Shown piece after piece: positions 33,195 to 41,260 of a stretch of 58,687 nucleotides of DNA (positions are counted from its first letter, which is position 1; every line of letters starts with the position of its first letter). The notes under the pieces were generated by a model. That model worked only from the letters and a program-made list of their open reading frames with translations, had not been told where the DNA came from and searched no databases. This DNA comes from AC-32 sp049644305 (GTDB lineage Bacteria; Actinomycetota; Thermoleophilia; Gaiellales; Gaiellaceae), in assembly GCA_049644305.1 (NCBI GenBank), contig JBARRQ010000007.1, forward strand, positions 1-58,687, read 5' to 3'. A program made the translations under genes and the position numbers.

Positions 33195-34643
33195 TCAGCA
33201 GTCGTAGTAGAGGGCGAACTCGGCCGGGTGCGGACGCAGCCGCACGACGTCTACCTCGTTCTCCCGCTTGTAGTCGATCCACGTGCGGATCAGCTCCTCG
33301 GAGAACACGCCGCCCTCGAGGAGGAACGCATGGTCGGCCTCGAGCGCGTCGAGCGCCTCGCCCAGGGACCCGGGCACCTGCGGCACTTCCGCCTCGACCT
33401 CCTCGAAAAGGTCGTAGTCCGCGGGCTCCCCGGCGTCGAGCTCCCTCCGGATCCCGTCGATCCCGGCCATCAGCATCGCCGCGAACGCGAGGTACGGGTT
33501 CGCGGCCGCGTCCGGGCAGCGGAACTCGATGCGCTTCGCCTTCGGCGACTCGGAGTACATCGGGATCCGGATGCAGGCCGAGCGGTTGCGCTGGGAGTAG
33601 ACGAGGTTGACCGGCGCCTCGTAGCCCGGCACGAGCCGTCGGTACGAGTTCGTCGTCGGGGCGCAGAACGCGAGCAGCGCCGGCGCATGAGCGAGCAGGC
33701 CGCCCACATAGGAGCGCGCCAGCTTGGAAAGCCCGGCGTAGCCCGACGAGTCCGCCATCAGGGGCGCTCCCTCCTTCCAGAGGGACTGGTGCGTGTGCAT
33801 CCCGGAGCCGTTGTCGCCGAAGAGCGGCTTCGGCATGAAGGTCACGGTCTTGCCCGCGGCCCGCGCCAGGTTCTTGACGACGTACTTGTAGGTCATCACC
33901 TGGTCGCCCATGCGCGTGAGCGACTGGTAGCGCAGGTCGATCTCGCACTGGCCGCCCGAGGCAACCTCGTGGTGGTGGAACTCGCATGGGATGCCGAGGC
34001 GCTCGAGCGCCAGAACCATCGCCGTGCGAAGGTCGTGGAGGGTGTCGTGCGGGGCGGGCGGGAAGTAGCCCTCTTTCGGACGAACGGTGTAGCCGAGACC
34101 TGGCTCCGCGGAGTTCCAGTGACCCTCGGCCGAGTCGATCGCGTAGTGCGACTTGTGATCCGCGAGCTCGTACGAGATCGAGTCGAGGACGAAGAACTCG
34201 CACTCCGGCCCGAAGTAGGCCGTGTCGGCGATCCCCGTCTCGGCCAGGTACTCCTCCGCCCTCCTCGCGATGCGCCGTGGGTCCTTGCCGTACCCCTCGC
34301 GCGTCACCGGGTCGGCGATCTCGCAGACCAGCGACAGCGTCGGCGCCTCGGTGAACGGATCGAGCACGGCGCTCGCCGCGTCCGGCATCAGCAGCATGTC
34401 CGACTCGGCGATTCCCTGCCAGCCGCGGATGGAAGATCCGTCGAAGCCGAGGCCGTCGTCGAACGCCGACTCGTCGAACGCCGTGATCGGCAGCGTCACG
34501 TGCTGCCACGTCCCGAGGAGGTCGCAGAACTTGAGGTCGACCATCTGCGCCTGCGTCTGGCCGGCCCACTCCAGCGTCTCCTTCGGCGCGGGCTTCTCGG
34601 CCGACCCGTTCACCAGGTAGTGCTTCGTCTCTTCTGCCGCCAT
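33195..34643 (-). CDS. glnA: Glutamine synthetase type I (GSI-beta-like)
   Basis: The 482-residue enzyme makes glutamine from glutamate, ammonia and ATP. Landmarks are GLGFDGSSIRGWQ, GPECEFFV, HHHEVASGGQCEID, KPLFGDNGSGMHTHQS (ATP site), NSYRRLVPGYEAPVNLVYS, SACIRIP and RIEFRCPDAAANPYLAFAA. ADYDLFEEVEAEVP occupies the place of the adenylylation loop (KNLYDL-PPEE in E. coli), with Tyr present, so covalent control is possible. ATG 34643 has a good AAAGGAG. A terminator hairpin ends 17 nt before the start codon. It is the first gene of the four-gene nitrogen operon. Confidence 0.95.
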   Translation of the reverse strand: MAAEETKHYLVNGSAEKPAPKETLEWAGQTQAQMVDLKFCDLLGTWQHVTLPITAFDESAFDDGLGFDGSSIRGWQGIAESDMLLMPDAASAVLDPFTEAPTLSLVCEIADPVTREGYGKDPRRIARRAEEYLAETGIADTAYFGPECEFFVLDSISYELADHKSHYAIDSAEGHWNSAEPGLGYTVRPKEGYFPPAPHDTLHDLRTAMVLALERLGIPCEFHHHEVASGGQCEIDLRYQSLTRMGDQVMTYKYVVKNLARAAGKTVTFMPKPLFGDNGSGMHTHQSLWKEGAPLMADSSGYAGLSKLARSYVGGLLAHAPALLAFCAPTTNSYRRLVPGYEAPVNLVYSQRNRSACIRIPMYSESPKAKRIEFRCPDAAANPYLAFAAMLMAGIDGIRRELDAGEPADYDLFEEVEAEVPQVPGSLGEALDALEADHAFLLEGGVFSEELIRTWIDYKRENEVDVVRLRPHPAEFALYYDC

Positions 34644-34660
34644 GCTTCTCCTTTCGGACC

Positions 34661-34698
34661 AAAGAAAAAGGCCCCAGGACTCCGCGAGTCCTGAGGCC
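34661..34698 (-). terminator. Terminator/attenuator in the glnA leader
   Basis: On the minus strand a 13-bp stem (GGCCTCAGGACTC / GAGTCCTGGGGCC, loop GCG) is followed by TTTTTCTTT and then the glnA ribosome site. The one imperfect pair is G-U in this orientation but C-A on the plus strand, so the hairpin is built for transcripts going into glnA. A smaller hairpin (CCGTC-GAAGAA-GACGG, about 34713-34728) precedes it. A -10-like TACCTT lies at 34746-34741. Premature termination before glnA is the likely role; the signal is unknown. Confidence 0.7.
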
Positions 34699-34794
34699 CC
34701 AATGCCTCCGCGGCCGTCTTCTTCGACGGACGCTGGACGCAAGGTAGCCGATTACGCGGACGGAGTCGAATTTGCTCCGGCGAAAAGCGGCAGG

Positions 34795-34897
34795 TAAGGT
34801 GAAAACGTGCTGTTCACCGGCTGACTCGCGGTTTCGCGGGCGCCGCCTGATCTTCAGGTAGGCGCCGGTTTTCGTGTCCCCCGGATCTAGGAGCAGC
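34795..34897 (+). promoter_or_regulatory. ABC-exporter leader: leaderless 5-codon ORF and terminator hairpin
   Basis: TAAGGT (34795-34800), then 6 nt, then GTG 34807 opens a 5-codon ORF (MLFTG, stop TGA 34822-34824). It is followed by CGCG-GTTT-CGCG and a strong hairpin: GGCGCC (34839-34844), CCTGA (34846-34850), loop, TCAGG (34854-34858), GGCGCC (34861-34866), then GGTTTTCG. ACCGGC at 34816-34821 could pair with GCCGGT at 34864-34869 as an alternative fold. The ABC gene's own TAGGAG and ATG 34898 follow. This is the layout of ribosome- or ligand-controlled attenuators ahead of drug-export genes. Confidence 0.6.
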
Positions 34898-35689
34898 ATG
34901 CAGGCCCTCGAAGTCGACAATCTGCGCAAGGAGTTCGTCCGTCGTGACGGCGGGCGCGGCCGTCGCCGCGTAACCGCCCTGCGCGGAGTGAGCTTCAACG
35001 TCGCCCGCGGCGAGTGCGTCGCGATCCTCGGGCCGAACGGCTCGGGCAAGTCGACGCTGGTCCGGTTGCTCGCGACGCTTCTCCTTCCGGACGGCGGCAG
35101 CGCACGCGTGTTCGGCCACGACGCCTTTCGCGAGACGCGCGCGGTTCGCCGGCTCGTCAACCGCGTGTCGGTCGAGGCCTCGTTCTTCAAGAAGATGTCG
35201 GCGGTCGAGAACCTGAGCTACGCGGCACGGTTCTACGGCCTGCGCGCCTCACATACGCGGGACAAGATCCCGGAGATCCTCCGTCGTGTCGGCTTCCCCG
35301 CCGACCGCCGGGACGATCCGATGGAGCATCTCTCGCGGGGGATGCAGCAGAAGGTCGCGCTGGCGCGCGCTCTGCTCACGGCGCCGATTCTGCTGCTCCT
35401 GGATGAGCCCACGACGGGGCTCGACCCGCGCTCGAAGCAAGAGGTGCAGCGATTCATCCGCGAGGTGCGCGCGGAGCACGACGCCACGGTCCTACTCTGC
35501 ACGCACGACCTCGCCGAGGCCGAGGAGCTCGCCGATCGGGTCGGCATCCTCGACGACGGCAAGCTGCTCTGCCTCGAGCCCGCCGACGAGCTGAAGGCGC
35601 GCTACGGCGCGGAGACTCTCGAGGAGGCGTTCTTCGCCGCGAGCGGCCACGCCTTCGAGAACGGCGACGGCGAGGAGCGCTCGAAATGA
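34898..35689 (+). CDS. ABC-2 type transporter ATP-binding protein (drug/daunorubicin-type)
   Basis: The 263-residue ATPase has Walker A GPNGSGKST, a Q-loop region, signature LSRGMQQKV, Walker B LLLLDEPTTGLDP and the H-loop CTHDLAEAE. The DEPTTGLDP form and C-terminal tail (LKARYGAETLEEAFF) match DrrA/NatA/CcmA-type ATPases of ABC-2 exporters. ATG 34898 was chosen because TAGGAG precedes it. The permease and an MFS protein follow on the same strand. The substrate is unknown; its regulated leader suggests a toxic compound. Confidence 0.9.
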   Translation: MQALEVDNLRKEFVRRDGGRGRRRVTALRGVSFNVARGECVAILGPNGSGKSTLVRLLATLLLPDGGSARVFGHDAFRETRAVRRLVNRVSVEASFFKKMSAVENLSYAARFYGLRASHTRDKIPEILRRVGFPADRRDDPMEHLSRGMQQKVALARALLTAPILLLLDEPTTGLDPRSKQEVQRFIREVRAEHDATVLLCTHDLAEAEELADRVGILDDGKLLCLEPADELKARYGAETLEEAFFAASGHAFENGDGEERSK

Positions 35690-35783
35690 GGCGTCGCTTG
35701 CGATGCCGGCATCAGGACGCGCGGGCTTACCCGTGCGTCCGTCTGCGCCGCCGGCCGGGAACGCGGAAATGGAAGGAGGCGAA

Positions 35784-36617
35784 ATGAGAGCGATGAGTCT
35801 CGCGTTGCGCCATGAGCTCGTCGGGCTCGGCGGCGTGATCGAGCGGAACATCTACCTCGTCAAGCGCTACATCTGGTGGGACGTCGCCTTCTTCATCTGG
35901 ACCGTCGCGAACACCCTCACTATCGTCTTCATCGCGAAGGGCATCCCGGCGGCGGGCGGGCATATCGACGTCCAGCGCATCACGACGATTTTGCTCGTCG
36001 GCGCGGTCATCTGGGCCTACCTCGGGATCATCTTCGAGATCCTGACCGAGACCGTGGCCTGGGAGCGCTGGGAGGGGACGATCGAGTACACGTTCATGGC
36101 TCCGCTCTCGCGGCCTGTCCATCTCTTTGGGATGGGTCTCTTCGCCATCGCGTACGGGGTCGTCCGCGCGGTGCTGCTGTTCGGCGTGGTGGCGGCGTTC
36201 TTCAGCCTCCACCTTCCGAACGCGAACTACGTCGCGGCGCTGGTCCTGCTCGTCGTCGCCTCGCTGTCGTTCATCGGGATCGGGATGATGACGGCGGTCC
36301 TGCCGCTGATCTCGCCGGAGAAGGGCACGCAGCTCGGCTTCGTCGCGCAGGGTGTGCTGCTCGTCGTCTCGGGCGTGTACTACCCGGTCTCGGTGCTGCC
36401 CGGCTGGATGCAGGCCCTCGCCAAGATCTCCCCGGCGACGTACGCGCTACGCGGCTGTCGGAACGCCATCCTCGAGGGCGCCGGCATCACGGCGCTCTGG
36501 CGCGACATCTGGCCGCTGCTCGTTATCGGCACGGTGTCCGTGCCGCTCGGTCTCTGGGTGTTCCACACGGGTGAGCGCTACGCGAAGAAGCACGGGAAGC
36601 TGAAGCGCTCTGGATGA
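35784..36617 (+). CDS. ABC-2 type transporter permease
   Basis: The 277-residue protein has six predicted TM helices and ABC-2 permease marks, including WERWEGTIEYTFMAPLSRP (coupling-helix region) and GVYYPVSVLPGWMQALAKISPATYALRG near the end. ATG 35784 has AAGGAGG at 35773-35779. An upstream in-frame extension to 35703 is Arg/Pro-rich and unlikely to be translated. The stop overlaps the MFS start (ATGA), giving coupled translation. Confidence 0.9.
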   Translation: MRAMSLALRHELVGLGGVIERNIYLVKRYIWWDVAFFIWTVANTLTIVFIAKGIPAAGGHIDVQRITTILLVGAVIWAYLGIIFEILTETVAWERWEGTIEYTFMAPLSRPVHLFGMGLFAIAYGVVRAVLLFGVVAAFFSLHLPNANYVAALVLLVVASLSFIGIGMMTAVLPLISPEKGTQLGFVAQGVLLVVSGVYYPVSVLPGWMQALAKISPATYALRGCRNAILEGAGITALWRDIWPLLVIGTVSVPLGLWVFHTGERYAKKHGKLKRSG

Positions 36618-37873
36618 GGCGCCTCCCGGCGACCACCGTCTACTACGGCCTCAGCTTCGGCCTGCGCATGCCGACGTGGGTCGTCATGGCCGTGTATCTC
36701 GTGCGTGAGCTGCACTTCTCTCCGCTGCAGCTCGTGCTGATGGGGTCGGCGATGGAAGGCGCCGTGTTCCTGTTCGAAGTGCCGACGGGAGTCGTGGCCG
36801 ACACATACAGCCGGCGCCTCTCGCTCGTCATCGGGTACCTCGGGACGGGTGTGGCCTGGCTCGCCGTGGGGCTCGTCTCGGCGCCGTGGCTGATCATCGC
36901 GCTCTGGGCGTTCTGGGGGTTCGCGTACACGTTCACGAGCGGGGCCGAGCAGGCGTGGATCACGGACGAGGTCGGCGTGAACCGGGTCGGCATGATCTTC
37001 CTGCGCGGCGCTCGCTTCGGCCAGGCCGGCGCGGTCGTCGGGCTGGTCTTGCAGGTCGCCCTCGGCACTCTCTCGCTGCGCTGGGGCGTCGTCGCGGGAG
37101 GCGCGATCACGATCGCCTGCGGGCTCGCGTGCATCCTCGTCATGCCCGAGACTGGCTTCGTCCGCAGGCCGCGCGAGCAGCGTGCTTCGCCGCTCGTCGA
37201 GCTGCGTAGGACGGCGGTCAGAGGTGGTCGATTCGCCCGCGCGCAGCGAATCATCATGCTGCTGATCGGCGTCGAGCTCTTCATGGGAATGTCGAGCGAG
37301 GCGTTCGACCGCTTGAAGGAAGCTCACTTCCTCCGGGACATCGGGCTCCCCGCGATCGGCCACCTCGGCCCCGTAGCCTGGTTCGGCATCTTCTGGCTCG
37401 CGGGGATGGCTCTGAACATCGCCGCGATCGGCGGCCTGATCAAGCGGGTCGAGCGGGGCGGCCGCAGGTCGGTCGCGCACTTCCTCTTCGGATTCACCGT
37501 GCTGGAGCTGGCGGCCATGCTCCTCTTCGCCCTGACGGGATCCGTATGGCTCGCGATCGCCGGCCTCTTGGGCGTGTTCTTCGCCCGCAACATGGCGGGG
37601 CCGCTCTACGACACGTGGCTTAGCGAGCAAATCACCGATTCGAGCGTGCGCGCGACCGTGTTCTCGATCAGCGGCCAGGCGAACGCCATCGGCCAGGCCG
37701 GCGGCGGGCCCGTGCTCGGCCTTATGGGCAACGCCTGGGGAATTCGCGCCGCATTGGCTGCCGGCGCCGCTGCGATTGCGCCTGCCCTCGGCCTCTACGG
37801 CCGCGCGATCGCGCACCATGGGGGCGAGCTGGAGCTCGAGCAGCTGCCACCTGCCGAGGCGCTGATCGGCTAG
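36614..37873 (+). CDS. MFS transporter
   Basis: The 419-residue protein has 12 TM helices in two halves. Between helices 2 and 3 is FEVPTGVVADTYSRRLSL, a variant of the MFS motif D-x-x-G-R-R. The N-half resembles tetracycline/multidrug-type exporters. It overlaps the ABC-2 permease by 4 nt, so an ABC exporter and an MFS pump are co-expressed; they may act on the same compound. Confidence 0.88.
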   Translation: MRRLPATTVYYGLSFGLRMPTWVVMAVYLVRELHFSPLQLVLMGSAMEGAVFLFEVPTGVVADTYSRRLSLVIGYLGTGVAWLAVGLVSAPWLIIALWAFWGFAYTFTSGAEQAWITDEVGVNRVGMIFLRGARFGQAGAVVGLVLQVALGTLSLRWGVVAGGAITIACGLACILVMPETGFVRRPREQRASPLVELRRTAVRGGRFARAQRIIMLLIGVELFMGMSSEAFDRLKEAHFLRDIGLPAIGHLGPVAWFGIFWLAGMALNIAAIGGLIKRVERGGRRSVAHFLFGFTVLELAAMLLFALTGSVWLAIAGLLGVFFARNMAGPLYDTWLSEQITDSSVRATVFSISGQANAIGQAGGGPVLGLMGNAWGIRAALAAGAAAIAPALGLYGRAIAHHGGELELEQLPPAEALIG

Positions 37874-37946
37874 GCTTCGGGCTTGGAGGCGACGTGGCCT
37901 CGGGCGCGGCAGCGTCCGGGGCTTTCGTGTTTGAAGGGAGGACGCG

Positions 37947-39344
37947 GTGGCGCAGGTCCAGAGCAGAACGCGGGCCCAGAGCAAGGCGCGGGCCCAGCAG
38001 ACGAGGGCGACGAGCGATCCGAGGACACGCCGGGCGGTGCTCAAGCGGATAGTCGACGAGCGGGTGGAGTTCCTGCTTCTCTGGTTCACCGACATCGAGG
38101 GTCACCTGAAGAGCTTCGCGGTCACGCCGAGCGAGATCGAGGGCGCGCTCGACGACGGGATGGGCTTCGACGGCTCCTCGATCACGGGCTTCAACGCGAT
38201 CGAGGAATCGGACATGGTCGCGATCCCCGACCCTGGCACCTTCACGGTCATGCCGTGGAAGGAAGGCGAAACGAAGGTCGGACGGATGATCTGCGACATC
38301 GTCACGCCTGACGGGCAGCCGTACGAGGGAGACCCCCGCTACGTCCTCCGACGCGCGCTCGAGCGTATGCGGGAGCTCGGCTTCGACACCTTCAACGTCG
38401 GCCCGGAGCTCGAGTACTTCCTCTTCCGCGACGACCGCGGCACCGAGACGCTCGACGAGGGCGGCTACTTCGCGATGACGACGATGGATGCGGCGAGCGA
38501 GCTGCGCCAGGAGACGGTGCGCGCGCTCGAGTCGGTGGGCATCCCGATCGAATACGTCCACCACGAGGTCGGCCCCTCGCAGCACGAGATCGACATGCGC
38601 TTCGCGCCGGCCCTGACGATGGCGGACCACACGGTCACCTACCGGCTGATCGTGAAGGAGATCGCCAAGAAGGCCGGTTTCCACGCCACGTTCATGCCGA
38701 AGCCGATCTTCGGCGAGAACGGCTCGGGAATGCACACGCACCAGTCCCTGTTCACGGACGAGCGGAACGCGTTTTTCGATGCCGACGACGAATGGCACCT
38801 CTCCGTGACCGGGAAGGCGTTCATCGCGGGCCAGCTCCGGCATGCGCGCGAGATCTCCGCGATCTTCGCGCAGTGGGTCAATTCCTACAAGCGACTCGTT
38901 CCCGGATACGAAGCCCCCGTGTACGTTGCCTGGTCGCGGCGCAATCGCTCGGCGTTGATCCGGATTCCGCTGTACAAGCCGGGCTCGGAGGAGGCGACGC
39001 GGGCGGAGATCCGCTGCCCCGATCCGGCCTGCAACCCGTACCTGACCTTCGCGGCGCTGCTGCACGCGGGGCTCGAGGGCATCGAGCGTGGGTACGAGCT
39101 CCCGGAGCCGATGGAGACGAACCTCTATCACCTGACGCCTGAGCAGCGTCGCGAGCGCGGGATCGTCTCGCTCCCGGAGACGCTCGGCGAGGCGATCGAC
39201 GAGCTCGCCCAGTCGGAGGTTGCGCGGAAGGCACTGGGCCCGCACATCTTCGACCGCTATGTCGAGCTGAAGCGCAAGGAGTGGGACGACTATCGCGTGC
39301 AGCTCACCGACTGGGAGCGCGAGCGCTACCTCGCGGTTCTCTAG
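37947..39344 (+). CDS. glnA: Second glutamine synthetase type I (GSI-alpha-like)
   Basis: The 465-residue protein has a basic N-terminal extension (~30 aa) followed by a full GS: GMGFDGSSITGFN, NVGPELEYFLF, VHHEVGPSQHEIDM, KPIFGENGSGMHTHQS, NSYKRLVPGYEAPVYVAWS and RAEIRCPDPACNPYLTFAA. LPEPMETNLYHLTPEQRRERGI lies where the beta form has its adenylylation loop, and lacks that motif. It should be controlled differently from the GS at 33195. GTG 37947 follows GGGAGG. Paralogous GS-like enzymes (gamma-glutamylpolyamine type) are an alternative, but conserved sites favour true GS. Confidence 0.88.
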   Translation: MAQVQSRTRAQSKARAQQTRATSDPRTRRAVLKRIVDERVEFLLLWFTDIEGHLKSFAVTPSEIEGALDDGMGFDGSSITGFNAIEESDMVAIPDPGTFTVMPWKEGETKVGRMICDIVTPDGQPYEGDPRYVLRRALERMRELGFDTFNVGPELEYFLFRDDRGTETLDEGGYFAMTTMDAASELRQETVRALESVGIPIEYVHHEVGPSQHEIDMRFAPALTMADHTVTYRLIVKEIAKKAGFHATFMPKPIFGENGSGMHTHQSLFTDERNAFFDADDEWHLSVTGKAFIAGQLRHAREISAIFAQWVNSYKRLVPGYEAPVYVAWSRRNRSALIRIPLYKPGSEEATRAEIRCPDPACNPYLTFAALLHAGLEGIERGYELPEPMETNLYHLTPEQRRERGIVSLPETLGEAIDELAQSEVARKALGPHIFDRYVELKRKEWDDYRVQLTDWERERYLAVL

Positions 39345-39375
39345 ACCAAGCCGGTTGCCGTATCCCTGAACGACC

Positions 39376-39460
39376 GCGAGCTGCGGGAATCCAGCAGCTC
39401 GCAGTCGGCCGTCAGTTGGGCCTCGCCTGCCGCAAGGCGGCGAGACCTTGTCGGTCATTT
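39376..39460 (+). terminator. Double hairpin terminator region after the second glnA
   Basis: The first hairpin is a perfect 9-bp stem GCGAGCTGC (39376-39384) / GCAGCTCGC (39394-39402). The second is CTCGCC-T-GCC, GCAA loop, GGC-GGCGAG (39422-39444), followed by a T-containing tail ending TTTT at about 39460. It sits between the convergent glnA and PRC-like genes, so it probably stops glnA transcription. Confidence 0.55.
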
Positions 39461-39467
39461 TCGCACG

Positions 39468-39719
39468 CTAGAGGAAGCTGCGGAGCGAGTCGCGCTCGAC
39501 CATGAGGCCGACGACGCCGCTCGAGCCGTCGATCAGGTCGATCACGTCCGCGGGCACGACGCGGCGGCGGCGAGTGAAGCTCTTGCGCACGGCGAGCGCG
39601 TCCGGGATGTCGGGCTGCGTTCCGTACATCGGGCACTCGACACGTCCCACCAAGCGCCCACGGGCGTCTGCGACGAGGTAGCCGGCGGTCTGCAGGAGCG
39701 CTGAGGCGGGAACGGACAC
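39468..39719 (-). CDS. Small PRC-barrel-like protein
   Basis: The 83-residue protein reads as a small beta-rich domain: AGYLVADARGRLVGRVEC, then RRRRVVPADVIDLID and a short tail. The opening resembles a PRC-barrel strand pair (G-x-x-V-x-D-x-x-G-x-x-V-G-x-V). Such domains bind RNA-processing or reaction-centre partners, but nothing points to a partner here. GTG 39719 was chosen because TACTTT lies 7 nt upstream; TTG 39728 is inside that box. Confidence 0.55.
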   Translation of the reverse strand: MSVPASALLQTAGYLVADARGRLVGRVECPMYGTQPDIPDALAVRKSFTRRRRVVPADVIDLIDGSSGVVGLMVERDSLRSFL

Positions 39720-39726
39720 CGTCCTC

Positions 39727-39732
39727 AAAGTA
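39727..39732 (-). promoter_or_regulatory. -10 box TACTTT of the PRC-like gene
   Basis: On the minus strand TACTTT is followed by 7 nt and GTG 39719, fitting a leaderless start. Confidence 0.45.
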
Positions 39733-39788
39733 CTCGGGGCATCTGATGACAGTCTGCGGACGGCGTAAAGCTTCTGTTAGGCCCGGCC

Positions 39789-39794
39789 TACAAT
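39789..39794 (+). promoter_or_regulatory. -10 box TACAAT of the histidine kinase gene
   Basis: TACAAT, close to consensus, is followed by 6 nt and GTG 39801. This favours 39801 over GTG 39798 as the first codon. Confidence 0.55.
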
Positions 39795-39800
39795 CGAGTG

Positions 39801-41207
39801 GTGGACGAGACCGGCCGGCATCTGCGCCTGCTCACCGAGACGATTGCCGCGGTCAACTCGACTCTCGATCTCGAGGAAGTGCTCTCTCTTGTGGCGAGCA
39901 AGGTCGCCGACGCGCTCGAGGCGGATGCCTGCTTCGTCTATCTCTACGACGAGCACGCCGGCGAGCTGGTGCTGCGCGCGACGCATGGGACTCGGGTCGA
40001 GGAGATGACGGGGAGGCCGCGGATGCGTCCGGGCGAGGGGATCACCGGGTCGGCCGCTGCCGCACGCGCGCCGGTGATGATCCCTGCCCAGGCGCACCTG
40101 GACGAGCGATTCAAGGCGTTCCCGAACCTGCCGGAAGACGAGTACGAGTCGATTCTCGCGGTACCGATCCTTGCTCGGGAGAAGCTTGCCGGCGCGCTCA
40201 ACGTGCGCACACGCGTGCCGAGAGAGTTCACGGGTGCCGAGATCGACCTGCTGCTCGCGATCGCCGCTCAGGTGGCGCAGACGATCGAGCATGCAAAGCT
40301 CTACGCGGGTGCCCAGCGGCGGGTCGGCGAGCTCGAGGCGCTCGCTCGGATCTCCGAGGCGGTGTCCGAGTCGCTCTACCTCGAAGAGTCGCTCGAGAGA
40401 ATCGTCGAGGCGACCGTCGACGCGCTGGAGGCGACTGGCGCGGCACTCGTCCTCGAGGATGGGGAAGTCGTCTGGCCCGAGGGTCGCGCGGGCAAGCACG
40501 CGTTGCGGCTGCCGCTGCGCTGGAAGGGGCGCCAGGTCGGTGAGCTCGTCTGTGACCGCGACACTCCCTTCACGGAGGAAGACCGTGCGCTGCTCGCTTC
40601 GATTGCGAGCCACGCAGCAGTCGCGCTCGAGCACGGCAGAGCGGTGCTGCGCGGTGTGCTCGCACAGGAGATCCACCACCGGGTCAAGAACAACCTCCAG
40701 ACGGTGGCGTCGCTGCTTCGCCTTCAGGCGCGAACGGACGGGGTGGACGCCAGAAAGGCGCTGAACGACTCGGTGAACCGGATCCTGGCGATCGCGGCAG
40801 TACACGAGGTATTGACCGAGCGGCGCGATGAGGACGTCGAGCTCGATGAGCTACTGGACAGGCTGCGCGCCATGCTCGTACAAGGGATCGGCGCGGCGAA
40901 GGCCGTGGAAACTGCCATGGAGCCAGTCTTGCTGGCCGGGAACCGTGCTACAGCGCTCGCGCTCGTCTTCTCGGAGTTGCTCCAGAACGCGCTCGAGCAC
41001 GGAGGCGAGCTGGTGCGGGTAGAGCTGGCGCAACGGGACGGCGAGATCGTGCTGGCGATCGTGGACGACGGCAAGGGCGTGAAGGGTGAGCCCGTGTCGG
41101 GGACAGGGCTGTCCATAGTGCGAGCGCTCGTTCAAGAGGAGCTCGGAGGGCGGCTGTCGCTCGAGTCGAAGAAGGGCCTCCGGGCCGAGGTGGTCTTTCC
41201 GGTCTGA
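39801..41207 (+). CDS. Cytoplasmic histidine kinase, GAF-GAF-HisKA_2-HATPase
   Basis: The 468-residue protein has no TM helix. A GAF domain (~12-160, VASKVADALEADACFVYLY ... LAVPILAREKLAGALNV) is followed by a second, shorter GAF-like segment (~175-280). Then comes a HisKA_2 phosphoacceptor (EIHHRVKNNLQTVASLLRLQ) and an HATPase with FSELLQNALEHGG and VDDGKGVKGEPVSGTGLSIV. HisKA_2 kinases commonly pair with ANTAR regulators, and one lies 830 bp downstream at 42037, separated by an antisense methyltransferase gene. The signal would be a small cytoplasmic ligand or redox state (inference). Confidence 0.9.
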   Translation: MDETGRHLRLLTETIAAVNSTLDLEEVLSLVASKVADALEADACFVYLYDEHAGELVLRATHGTRVEEMTGRPRMRPGEGITGSAAAARAPVMIPAQAHLDERFKAFPNLPEDEYESILAVPILAREKLAGALNVRTRVPREFTGAEIDLLLAIAAQVAQTIEHAKLYAGAQRRVGELEALARISEAVSESLYLEESLERIVEATVDALEATGAALVLEDGEVVWPEGRAGKHALRLPLRWKGRQVGELVCDRDTPFTEEDRALLASIASHAAVALEHGRAVLRGVLAQEIHHRVKNNLQTVASLLRLQARTDGVDARKALNDSVNRILAIAAVHEVLTERRDEDVELDELLDRLRAMLVQGIGAAKAVETAMEPVLLAGNRATALALVFSELLQNALEHGGELVRVELAQRDGEIVLAIVDDGKGVKGEPVSGTGLSIVRALVQEELGGRLSLESKKGLRAEVVFPV

Positions 41208-41260
41208 GCAGTTGGTGCCGTCCTGGCACGATGGCGTCACAGACACGTGCGTTTCTCGGC

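Noticed and set aside
34644..34750. Known glutamine riboswitch in the glnA leader
   Set aside because: The conserved core sequences I know for the glnA RNA motif are not visible; only the terminator and a small hairpin are supported.
37883..38311. Leaderless-type TTG frame (TAGGCT 6 nt upstream) running into the second glnA
   Set aside because: It overlaps glnA out of frame, has shadow composition, and glnA has its own good ribosome site; the -10 match is probably chance.
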